The translations under genes were made by a program, and so were the position numbers. Shown here piece by piece: positions 16,952 to 23,218 of a stretch of 31,448 bases of DNA. Source of the DNA: Prevotella sp. CAG:485 (lineage in GTDB: Bacteria; Bacteroidota; Bacteroidia; Bacteroidales; Muribaculaceae); assembly GCA_000437495.1 (NCBI GenBank), contig FR897793.1:1-31448 (forward strand), read 5' to 3'. The notes under the pieces were generated by a model that ran no database searches, was not told the DNA's origin, and worked only from the letters and a program-made list of their open reading frames with translations. How positions within the stretch are numbered: position 1 is the first letter of the stretch; each line of letters begins with the position of its first letter.

Positions 16952-17425
16952 CCACTTTTTAACAAATTTTTTCAACCCGAGGTTTAAGAGGCATAGATTG
17001 CGGAGAGAAATAACAGACCCTCACTCCAAAATTTTGATTATTTTGGAGCTGTCAGGGGGTGTTATCGTTTATCGGTTATCGTTTGATGTAGGTTATTAAC
17101 GCGGCAGAAAAAGAGCCTGCTCCGCAGGAGAAATTTTTCATGGGATTAGCAGTGAAAAAATTGTATTAGGTAACCGCTTTGAGATTTAAGGTTAATGAGA
17201 TAACGTCTTCACTATGATTCAAAATCAGAATTTTTATGAAATGAGCTTCATGGTATCAGGCATTCAATTACAAAAGGTAATTCATTGAATTTTCGTAGTC
17301 ATCTCACTGCGGAGCAGGCAAAATGTAGGTTAGCGTATGGTAAACGGCCGGGGTGCTCTTTAAGACACAAATCAACATTACACAATGCACACCATGACCG
17401 TGGTTATCAACGGGAATTCTCTAAT
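16952..17425 (-). other. Long untranslated stretch upstream of the flippase-like gene
   Basis: No convincing gene is visible here. If the minus-strand promoter at 17433-17464 drives the flippase-like gene, this whole stretch is a leader of about 475 bases. On the minus strand it contains a 21-codon reading frame starting at 17141 (MKNFSCGAGS...), whose codons overlap a CCTGC-GGA-GCAGG hairpin followed by CTCTTTTTCT. It also has a CTCCAAAA/TTTTGGAG hairpin (17024-17031/17041-17048), and a 10-bp direct repeat GTTATCGTTT (17061-17070 and 17075-17084). The 13-base GCCTGCTCCGCAG (17115-17127) recurs inverted at 17307-17319. A leader, a small RNA, or remnants of a lost gene are all possible. Confidence 0.4.
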
Positions 17426-17432
17426 TCCGTTG

Positions 17433-17464
17433 CAAAAGTATATAAAACTTGCCGAGCTGCCAAA
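17433..17464 (-). promoter_or_regulatory. Leftward promoter (Bacteroidetes type)
   Basis: On the minus strand TTTG (17461-17464), a 20-base spacer and TACTTTTG (17433-17440) match the consensus. Transcription would begin near 17426 and run towards the flippase-like gene. Confidence 0.65.
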
Positions 17465-17486
17465 GGAATTCGGCATAAATTTTAGC

Positions 17487-17506
17487 AATATGTTTTTAAA
17501 CATATT
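17487..17506. repeat. Palindromic operator-like repeat, copy 1
   Basis: AATATGTTT-TT-AAACATATT is a 9-bp-arm inverted repeat. Its first 17 bases, AATATGTTTTTAAACAT, recur exactly at 17694-17710. This copy is 22 bases outside the -33 box of the leftward promoter, a position suited to a regulator site. Confidence 0.5.
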
Positions 17507-17510
17507 TTTG

Positions 17511-17636
17511 AGGCCCTGACGCCACAGAGATGCCCTCAATATAACGGTCCGGAATCTGACTGTCTTACAGCCATCTGTTTTGAGGGAATACTAAAAGTTG
17601 TTCGCTCTAAGACCCCGGCGTCAACCTTTTTTTTTG
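17511..17636. ncRNA. Candidate structured RNA or small non-coding element
   Basis: The outer stem TGACGCC (17517-17523)/GGCGTCA (17617-17623) encloses a second perfect stem CCCTCAA (17533-17539)/TTGAGGG (17580-17586), with a small CTGT/ACAG hairpin (17560-17570) at the centre. On the plus strand the outer stem is followed by nine T (17627-17635), like an intrinsic terminator. The segment 17611-17635 also matches the left half of the dispersed repeat seen at the window end. I see no exact consensus promoter for it, and an alternative pairing ACAG..ATG/CATCTGT would cross the second stem. I cannot assign an RNA family, and a short mobile or repetitive element is an equal possibility. Confidence 0.35.
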
Positions 17637-17693
17637 TCGCAGAGACTAACTTTCTAAAAATAATTTTTAATTTTAATCATGAGATATATGTAA

Positions 17694-17710
17694 AATATGT
17701 TTTTAAACAT
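17694..17710. repeat. Palindromic operator-like repeat, copy 2
   Basis: This is an exact copy of AATATGTTTTTAAACAT from 17487-17503, here eight bases upstream of the -33 box of the protease promoter. Confidence 0.5.
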
Positions 17711-17718
17711 AAAATTAT

Positions 17719-17752
17719 TTTGGTTGTAATTAAAAATAGTTTTTTAAATTTG
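17719..17752 (+). promoter_or_regulatory. Promoter of the C10 protease gene
   Basis: TTTG (17719-17722) and TAAATTTG (17745-17752) fit the Bacteroidetes consensus with a slightly long 22-base spacer; a TTG at 17724-17726 gives 18. The predicted leader is about 130 bases, with no strong structure seen. Confidence 0.5.
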
Positions 17753-17889
17753 CAGCAGTAATAGTATTTTAGTATGAATACAATTGCGAATAGCATCATT
17801 AACCTAACGATTTAGAGGGAACAAGAATCAGAGTTTGTATAATTCATATCACTGAAAACTGTGAATCTAAATATTCAAACATAAATAAT

Positions 17890-19149
17890 ATGAATAGGAT
17901 TTTGTATTTTTTACTCGCTCTAATAGTGGTGAGTGCATGTAATCAGATGGAACCGGAACAAAACGGTAAGATCCTCTCGGGAGAAGAGGGGACTATTTCA
18001 CGAGCGCAAGCTAAAGAAACCTTAACGAGACTGAGGTGCGAATTTTTCCCTCAAACCAGATCAACCAATGCTAAAATAGCTTCATGCGAAGCCTATGGGA
18101 GATCCCTTAAACCAACAACTCGCTCTAACGAAGAACCGGTTTTGTATGTATTTAATTACGAAGATAATCAAGGTTTTGCGATTATGGCAGCGACTCCCTC
18201 TCTCCCGGAAGTGTTAGCCATTTCAGATAAAGGAAATTTGGATTTGGCAAATCTTCAAAATAATGGTATAAGAGACTTTGTAAGCCTTTTAGGTGATTAT
18301 GTAGAAGAACCTGATACTTTTGCTGTTGGAGATGGAGAAATATACACAGTGAAGACACCGTGGGAAACGATAGTTAACATACCACCAATGTGCAAGGTAA
18401 AATGGCATCAGAAGCACCCATACAATCAATACACACCTCTTATTAATGGCCAACATGCTGATGTGGGTTGTGGAGGAGTCGCAGTTGCACAGGCAATGTC
18501 GATATATGGGAAACCAACGAGTTTTCATGGTTATTCCTTTGATTGGGCTGCTATGACAGCTGATAATCCAACCGAAGAAGCTATAAAACAGATAGCAAGA
18601 TTCTTGGAAGTAATTGGTAGAGAAGACGTAGGTCAGTTTTTATATCTACCTGAAGGAACGGGAGCTTATATGATTGACCTAGATAGTATTTTTACATACT
18701 GTGGTTATAAAGCAACACATCCGGAAATCCTTGTTCCTGATGGAAATGGGGGTACCTCCCATCTATGGATGCCTTATAAGGATATTGATGTATGTGGTGA
18801 ATTAGTAGCATATAGGCCAGTGGTTATCTATGGAATAAATGGGAAAGGTATTTTTGGTAATTTAGCTCATTTTTGGCTTTTGCATGGTTATATGCAGCGG
18901 CAAAGGATTGTCGAACAGCGCATTAACACGAGTACTGGGACTAATGTGCTTTCTCGAAAGACAGAAACAGAAGATTACGTGTTATGCAATTGGGGCTGGG
19001 GAGGTCTCTATGATGGATATTATATAAATGGCGTCTTTAATCAAAGTGGAGAGTTTATTCCAGAGAATCCTGCAGATGCGCCGATTGGAGGAGGAGGAAC
19101 GGATTATTCAACACAACTGGAGGTCATTATAGACATTGTTCCAAAATAA
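17890..19149 (+). CDS. C10 family (streptopain-like) cysteine protease, lipoprotein
   Basis: This 419-residue protein has a lipoprotein signal (residues 1-16, VVSAC, Cys17). A Spi/streptopain-type inhibitory prodomain follows (about 36-135, SRAQAKETLTRLRCEFF and YVFNYEDNQGFAIMAAT), then the C10 catalytic domain. The catalytic Cys194 lies in DVGCGGVAVAQAM, the probable catalytic His327 in GNLAHFWLLHGY, and the family motif NWGWGGLYDGYY at about 367-378. Compared with the common GCVATAMAQ and GHAWVxDGY motifs, the residues beside the catalytic pair differ (GCGG, AHFWLLHGY), but both catalytic residues remain. It is probably exported, lipid-anchored and self-activated by prodomain removal. The gene is visibly richer in A+T and uses AGA/ATA/TTA codons more than its neighbours, suggesting acquisition. 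A lipoprotein gene follows after 10 bp. Confidence 0.85.
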   Translation: MNRILYFLLALIVVSACNQMEPEQNGKILSGEEGTISRAQAKETLTRLRCEFFPQTRSTNAKIASCEAYGRSLKPTTRSNEEPVLYVFNYEDNQGFAIMAATPSLPEVLAISDKGNLDLANLQNNGIRDFVSLLGDYVEEPDTFAVGDGEIYTVKTPWETIVNIPPMCKVKWHQKHPYNQYTPLINGQHADVGCGGVAVAQAMSIYGKPTSFHGYSFDWAAMTADNPTEEAIKQIARFLEVIGREDVGQFLYLPEGTGAYMIDLDSIFTYCGYKATHPEILVPDGNGGTSHLWMPYKDIDVCGELVAYRPVVIYGINGKGIFGNLAHFWLLHGYMQRQRIVEQRINTSTGTNVLSRKTETEDYVLCNWGWGGLYDGYYINGVFNQSGEFIPENPADAPIGGGGTDYSTQLEVIIDIVPK

Positions 19150-19159
19150 TATTAAAGGT

Positions 19160-19873
19160 ATGAAAAGAAATTTTGTAATAGCGGCCTTTATAGGCATACT
19201 GGTAGGCGTAGTGGCATTGCAGCCGGCTTGTAGCGATGATGATGACCCGCAGCCCCAAATGGAGTCATTGGCAACATCTTATGTCATGCCGACATCAATG
19301 ACGGTAACCGATGTCAATTCCTATCCCGAGGATAAAAGGAACTCTCTTGTAATATGTCTCTCATTTCAAGGGCCTATTATCACATTCGATTCCAATCCGG
19401 TGGAGTTCGCAAAATTAAATCGCTTCTTTGGCGATACTGCCTGTACACATAATGCTATGGCATTTTGGCCTAAAGAGAAGCATAATTTTGTGGGTAAACC
19501 TGTTATCGATATAAAGGCCATAGCAAAAGATGAAAGTTGGGGTGAGAAGTATCCTGAAGGTTCAGATGTTTCGCGGCTTTTAATCGTAAATTTTCTGTCG
19601 GCAAATGGATATATAAAGAGTAACTATTCAGATCCTCAATGTCGTAAAGAAATTAAATGTGGCTTGGCGGAATGGAAATCACAATGGGGGTATTCCATAT
19701 ACAATAATATAGGCTTTTGGTTGCCTCATACTCAAGGAGAGCCTAAAACAAACGGGATACATGATGACCGGAATTGTAAGGGGCATAAATGCTCTTTGAT
19801 TATAACTTTCCCTGATGGACAAATGGAGAAATCAGGCTGTTATTTCTATTGTAGTGAGCACTTGTCATTGTGA
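19160..19873 (+). CDS. Lipoprotein of unknown function paired with the C10 protease
   Basis: This 237-residue protein starts MKRNFVIAAF and has a hydrophobic signal followed by PACSDDDD. The Cys followed by four Asp resembles the acidic signal that sends Bacteroidetes lipoproteins to the cell surface, although the residues before the Cys are not a textbook lipobox. The mature part has at least eight further Cys residues (including CTH, QCRKEIKCG, NCKGHKC and GCYFYCSE), suggesting disulfides. I recognise no family. It begins 10 bp after the protease stop codon; a TTG start at 19136 would overlap the protease but the ATG is preferred. In Bacteroides, C10 proteases are sometimes encoded beside their inhibitors, so an inhibitor, chaperone or substrate role is possible but unproven. 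Confidence 0.7.
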   Translation: MKRNFVIAAFIGILVGVVALQPACSDDDDPQPQMESLATSYVMPTSMTVTDVNSYPEDKRNSLVICLSFQGPIITFDSNPVEFAKLNRFFGDTACTHNAMAFWPKEKHNFVGKPVIDIKAIAKDESWGEKYPEGSDVSRLLIVNFLSANGYIKSNYSDPQCRKEIKCGLAEWKSQWGYSIYNNIGFWLPHTQGEPKTNGIHDDRNCKGHKCSLIITFPDGQMEKSGCYFYCSEHLSL

Positions 19874-20142
19874 TTGGATGAAACTATTGCAACCGTGAAA
19901 AAGAGTTATTGAAGATGGAGATTGCATATAAATGACTTTTCAATTTAGATAATAGCATATCTCGATGTCTAATACTCCGAAAGACAAAATAATATTAAGG
20001 CCGGGACGATAGTAATGACATAAACTATTGAGCCTGCCTCTGAAACGATAATGTAAAGAGGCGAGTCGACAGACTGCGACATTTTAGATTGCTCGTCCCG
20101 CGACCCCGTATCAGAGGTCTTTAAGGTTCGGGCAATTTGCTA
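19874..20142. other. Convergent intergenic region with cloverleaf-like inverted repeats
   Basis: An 8-bp stem CGGGACGA (20002-20009)/TCGTCCCG (20093-20100) encloses three smaller hairpins: TAGT/ACTA (20010-20013/20024-20027), GCCTCT/AGAGGC (20036-20041/20057-20062) and GTCG/CGAC (20065-20068/20077-20080). It lacks the conserved T-loop of a tRNA. Outside it, GACC/GGTC forms another small stem. There is no clear T-run on the plus strand; on the minus strand a T-rich stretch follows. It could be a bidirectional termination region or a structured RNA. Confidence 0.4.
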
Positions 20143-20340
20143 TCAATAGCCCATGTAGTCGTAATAATAGTCGTCGTAATCATCGGCATAGTTGTAGCCG
20201 TCGGCTTCGGGGTCGTATTCGCGGCGCATTTCGTCGTAAGTCATTGACCGCATCGAACCGCAGCCGCTCGTCATCAGGCCGTAAGCCGCAAACAAGCCTG
20301 CAATGAAAACGCAACGCAGAAATGATTTTATAACTTTCAT
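20143..20340 (-). CDS. Very small lipoprotein with an Asp/Tyr-rich tail
   Basis: This 65-residue protein has a signal peptide with positive start and hydrophobic core (residues 1-26), lipobox-like MTSGC with Cys27, and a mature part of only 39 residues. The mature part starts GSMRSMTYDEMRREYDPEADGY and ends in a tail of alternating Asp and Tyr (about residues 52-65). It would be anchored to a membrane by lipid, most likely in the envelope. The start codon is the only suitable ATG and the frame has normal, GC-rich codon use like the core genome. It is divergent from ilvE, with 174 bp between; I see no consensus promoter on its side. Function unknown. Confidence 0.7.
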   Translation of the reverse strand: MKVIKSFLRCVFIAGLFAAYGLMTSGCGSMRSMTYDEMRREYDPEADGYNYADDYDDYYYDYMGY

Positions 20341-20446
20341 ATCTTTATTACGCTCAAACTGCGGTAAAGTTCAGAGCAAAAGATGTTCGTATCAATGAGG
20401 CTTTCGGGGATGCCCGACTGCACATATAACTTTTTTTGAGCAAAAG

Positions 20447-20478
20447 TTTGGAAGCCCAAATACTTAGTATTAACTTTG
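20447..20478 (+). promoter_or_regulatory. Promoter of ilvE (Bacteroidetes type)
   Basis: TTTG (20447-20450), a 20-base spacer and TAACTTTG (20471-20478) match the consensus exactly, placing transcription start near 20485, about 30 bases before the ilvE ATG. Confidence 0.8.
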
Positions 20479-20514
20479 CAGCATAAAACCAAAACCTACC
20501 GACAAATCTAAGAA

Positions 20515-21540
20515 ATGAACACAGAAGACATCAAATGGGAAGAGCTGACATTCAGCTATATGCCTACCGATTATAATGTGCGTTGCACGTATCGCGACGG
20601 CAAATGGGGTGAGATAGAAGTCAGCGATTCAGAATATCTGCCAATGCACATAGCAGCCTCATGTCTGCACTATGGCCAGGAATCGTTTGAGGGCCTGAAA
20701 GCCTTCAGGGGTAAAGATGGTAAAATACGCATCTTCCGCATGGAGGAGAACGCAAAGCGTTTCATCCGTTCCGCCGAAGGCATCATGATGCAGCCGATGC
20801 CTGTTGAGCTCTTCTGCGAAATGGTGAAGAAGGTGGTTAAGCTCAACGAGCGTTTCATTCCCCCTTACGGCACCGGTGCCTCACTCTATATCCGTCCGCT
20901 GGAAATTGGCATCACACCGCGCGTAGGCGTTAAACCCGCCACCGAATACATGGTGATAATGCTGGTAACCCCCGTTGGCCCATACTTCAAAGAGGGCTTC
21001 AAACCCACCAAAGTGTGCATGAGCCGCGAATATGACCGCGTAGCCCCCAAAGGCACAGGCTCTATAAAAGTGGGCGGCAACTACGCTGCATCGCTCGTGG
21101 CCGGTGAAAAAGCTCACGAACTTGGTTACTCCGTAATGCTCTACATCGACCCCAAAGAGAAGAAATATCTCGACGAATGTGGCGCTGCCAACTTCTTCGG
21201 CATAAAGGGCAACAAATACATCACCCCGTTCAGCGAGTCTATCCTTCCCTCCATCACCAACAAGAGTCTGGTGCAGCTGGCCGAAGACCTCGGCATGGAA
21301 GTGGAACGTCGCCACATACCCATTGCAGAGCTGGAAGAGTTTGACGAAGCATCTGCCTGCGGCACCGCTGCCGTTTGCTCGCCCATCAGCGAAATAGATG
21401 ACCTCGACACCGGCAAGAAGTATATCTTCTCAACCAACGGTGAGGCCGGTCCCATGACGACCAAGCTCTACAACAAGCTGCGCGCCGTGCAGCTCGGCGA
21501 TGAACCCGACGTTCACGGATGGAACTGCGTGCTCGACTGA
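20515..21540 (+). CDS. ilvE: Branched-chain amino acid aminotransferase
   Basis: This is a PLP-dependent class IV aminotransferase that interconverts leucine, isoleucine and valine with their 2-oxo acids, using glutamate/2-oxoglutarate. It is 341 residues, the usual length of the larger BCAT subgroup. Visible features are the N-terminal LHYGQESFEGLKAFRG (about residues 51-66), the PLP-binding Lys185 in SIKVGGNYAASL, the ECGAANFFGI segment (about 221-230) that follows it, and the C-terminal ACGTAAVCSPI cofactor phosphate-binding region. It acts in the cytoplasm. It has its own promoter and is followed by a terminator hairpin, so it appears to be transcribed alone. Confidence 0.96.
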   Translation: MNTEDIKWEELTFSYMPTDYNVRCTYRDGKWGEIEVSDSEYLPMHIAASCLHYGQESFEGLKAFRGKDGKIRIFRMEENAKRFIRSAEGIMMQPMPVELFCEMVKKVVKLNERFIPPYGTGASLYIRPLEIGITPRVGVKPATEYMVIMLVTPVGPYFKEGFKPTKVCMSREYDRVAPKGTGSIKVGGNYAASLVAGEKAHELGYSVMLYIDPKEKKYLDECGAANFFGIKGNKYITPFSESILPSITNKSLVQLAEDLGMEVERRHIPIAELEEFDEASACGTAAVCSPISEIDDLDTGKKYIFSTNGEAGPMTTKLYNKLRAVQLGDEPDVHGWNCVLD

Positions 21541-21582
21541 TGCCGCATCTGCTCCGGAAGAAAATGAAATAAGATAACACGA

Positions 21583-21617
21583 GGGTGCGCGGAAACACAA
21601 TTCGGCGCACCCCGTTT
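21583..21617 (+). terminator. Probable terminator of ilvE
   Basis: GGGTGCGC (21583-21590) pairs with GCGCACCC (21605-21612) over a 14-base loop and is followed by CGTTTATTATTTC. The stem is strong, the T-tract broken. Confidence 0.65.
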
Positions 21618-21721
21618 ATTATTTCTCCGGAAATTTCTTGTTGCGAATATTTTTGCGAGCTTTCTTTAAATAGGTCGCACATTTTCTACATCAACTCCAT
21701 ATCACAATACACACCGAAGTT

Positions 21722-22294
21722 ATGGACAAAGCCAAGGTTATGAGTCAGGCGGAGGCAGAAGTAATGCCCGTGATAATGACCTTTTATGAACCCGGCACGC
21801 CGCTGACCGAATTGTTGCTCACTCACAGCAGATTGGTGGCTGAGAAAGCCCTTGACTGTATGGAGCGGCATCCCGAGCTTGACCTCGACGCAGTGGAAGT
21901 GGCGAGGGCAGCCCTGCTTCACGACATCGGTATTATACGCACCGACGCCAAAGGCATTCACTGCTATGGCACCGAACCATATATAAGGCATGGCATTCTG
22001 GGTCGCGCTATGCTCGAGGAGAAGGGGTTGCAGCAAGAGGCAATGGTGTGCGAGCGACATACCGGCGCCGGCATAAGTGCCGAAGAGATAGAAATGGCGC
22101 AGATGCCTCTGCCTGTGCGCGATATGCTGCCGCAGACAATGTTGGAAAAACTGATTTGCTACGCCGACAAATTCTATTCCAAGTCGGGCGACCCGAGCAA
22201 AGAGAAGAGTCCCGAGCGCATACGCACCTCACTTTCGCGCTTCGGGTCGGCGTCGATAGAACGCTTTGACGCCCTGCGCCGCCTTTTCGGCTAA
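21722..22294 (+). CDS. HD-domain protein, probable metal-dependent phosphohydrolase
   Basis: This 190-residue protein belongs to the HDIG-type HD superfamily. Metal ligands are visible in order: His35 (LTHSRLVA), His67-Asp68 (ALLHDIGI), His90 (YIRHGILG) and His113 (CERHTGAG). The segment near residue 147 (ICYADKFYSKS) supplies the usual final Asp (Asp148). It is a stand-alone domain of the size common in anaerobe genomes; substrates for this group range from nucleotides to phosphate monoesters and cannot be predicted here. The ATG at 21722 is the first of two near starts (another lies at 21740). It lies 181 bp after ilvE and about 140 bp before the coiled-coil gene. Confidence 0.85.
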   Translation: MDKAKVMSQAEAEVMPVIMTFYEPGTPLTELLLTHSRLVAEKALDCMERHPELDLDAVEVARAALLHDIGIIRTDAKGIHCYGTEPYIRHGILGRAMLEEKGLQQEAMVCERHTGAGISAEEIEMAQMPLPVRDMLPQTMLEKLICYADKFYSKSGDPSKEKSPERIRTSLSRFGSASIERFDALRRLFG

Positions 22295-22319
22295 GAAGAG
22301 AAGGCGGAAAAAGGCAGAT

Positions 22320-22380
22320 ATTATCAAGAGAGAAAGCAAGAGATTATCAAGAGAGAAAACAAGAGATTATCAAGAGATAA
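22320..22380. repeat. Short tandem repeat, 23-bp unit
   Basis: The unit begins ATTATCAAGAGAGAAA and ends CAAGAG. Copies start at 22320, 22343 and 22366; the first two differ at one base and the third is partial. It lies in the gap between the HD-domain gene and the zapA-region promoter, outside any gene. Confidence 0.8.
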
Positions 22381-22390
22381 GGGGTCGGGT

Positions 22391-22422
22391 ATTGTATAGG
22401 TCGGAAAAAAATATTACCTTTG
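22391..22422 (+). promoter_or_regulatory. Promoter of the coiled-coil/zapA transcript
   Basis: A TTG (22392-22394), 20-base spacer and TACCTTTG (22415-22422) match the Bacteroidetes consensus. The transcript would start near 22429, only about nine bases before the first start codon. Confidence 0.65.
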
Positions 22423-22437
22423 TAAAAATTTGTATTC

Positions 22438-22731
22438 ATGGCCTCCGGACTTGAACAAGAGTTGACCGCCTTAAGCCACCGAGTAAACAAAGCCTCGGAG
22501 GAAATAACAAGGCTGCGGAAGGCGTTGGACGAAAGCCGGCGCAGAGAGCAAGACCTTGAAAGGCAGGTCGGCGAAATTCGTAAGCAGCTGGAGGCATCGC
22601 GCAGCGACGAACAGTTTTTGCGTATGTCGCATCGCCTGGCGTCCTCGCCCGACGCTCTGGTGGAAACGCGACGCATGATAGCAAATTTGATACGCAACAT
22701 CGACCGGGCTATTGCCGAACTTAAGGAATGA
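22438..22731 (+). CDS. Small coiled-coil protein upstream of zapA
   Basis: This 97-residue protein is almost entirely predicted coiled coil: residues 3-57 show heptads of Leu, Val and Ile with abundant Glu, Arg and Lys. A more conserved-looking C-terminal piece follows, RMSHRLASSPDALVETRRMIANLIRNIDRAIAELKE (about 62-97), split here only for description. It is transcribed from a promoter directly upstream and ends eight bases before the zapA start, so the two are co-expressed. Size, coiled coil and position suggest a partner of ZapA in Z-ring assembly, comparable in role to ZapB, but I see no sequence proof of that. Confidence 0.75.
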   Translation: MASGLEQELTALSHRVNKASEEITRLRKALDESRRREQDLERQVGEIRKQLEASRSDEQFLRMSHRLASSPDALVETRRMIANLIRNIDRAIAELKE

Positions 22732-22738
22732 TGATGCG

Positions 22739-23038
22739 ATGAAGGAAACAGACGAAATCGACATAAAGATAAAGATCGCCAACCAGGAGCTGAAGCTCCA
22801 TCAGCCGGTAGGGAGTCAGGAGTTCATACGCGACGTTGAAGACAAGGTGGAACAACTGTGGAATACCTGGCGGGCACGGTTCCCGCAACTGTCGGAAAAC
22901 CGTATCCTGGCTATGATGGTGTATCAATACGCTTCGTTTTATATGCAACAGAGCAAGAGAAACGCAGCTGCCGAAAAAACAGTTAGAGCCTTGTCGGAAC
23001 AATTGCGCGGGGCGCTGGAACAGGAACATAATTCCTGA
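22739..23038 (+). CDS. zapA: Cell division protein ZapA
   Basis: ZapA binds and bundles FtsZ filaments at the division site. This copy is 99 residues, normal for the family. The N-terminal globular part (DIKIKIANQELKLHQPVGSQEFIRDVEDKV, about residues 6-35) matches the ZapA fold, and a C-terminal helix (about 52-95) forms the usual coiled-coil dimer. The ATG at 22739 is preferred to the TTG at 22712, which would overlap the upstream gene. It forms a pair with the coiled-coil gene before it, and a structured intergenic region follows. Confidence 0.85.
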   Translation: MKETDEIDIKIKIANQELKLHQPVGSQEFIRDVEDKVEQLWNTWRARFPQLSENRILAMMVYQYASFYMQQSKRNAAAEKTVRALSEQLRGALEQEHNS

Positions 23039-23040
23039 CC

Positions 23041-23165
23041 GCTTCGGCCATTGCCGAAAGTGATTTAAGCCTTTTCCTAATATCGTGCATCGACCCGTGA
23101 TGACGGCGTTGAGTGCGGACGGTGTGCAGCAGAGGGAGCATTGCTCCGTCGGCCGCCGCGTTGTT
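23041..23165 (+). other. Structured intergenic region between zapA and rny
   Basis: The 180-bp gap contains a perfect hairpin TTCGGC/GCCGAA (23043-23048/23053-23058) directly after the zapA stop. A GC-rich segment follows with GGAGC-ATT-GCTCC near 23139-23151 and flanking complementary GCGG/CCGC and CCGT/ACGG pieces. There is no clear T-run after the first hairpin. In many bacteria 6S RNA is encoded next to zapA; I cannot confirm the 6S fold here and list it only as a candidate. Confidence 0.3.
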
Positions 23166-23218
23166 TGTATACTGACCTTTAAACCTGAATAATAACTGTA
23201 AAACAACAAACAAGAATA

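Noticed and set aside
17060..17084. GTTATCGTTT direct repeat as a plasmid-type iteron or CRISPR unit
   Set aside because: Only two 10-bp copies four bases apart, with no replication gene, spacers or cas genes nearby.
17115..17319. 13-bp inverted repeat GCCTGCTCCGCAG as ends of an insertion sequence
   Set aside because: The 205-bp segment has no transposase, the match does not extend beyond 13 bases, and I see no target duplication; the left copy is itself part of a local hairpin.
17285..17485. 66-residue plus-strand frame in the gap before the protease
   Set aside because: No ATG context, promoter or family features, and it crosses the leftward promoter; composition is not protein-like.
20002..20100. 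The cloverleaf-like element as a tRNA gene
   Set aside because: It lacks the conserved T-loop GTTC-A sequence and normal arm spacing, and its length of about 99 bases does not fit any tRNA arm pattern.
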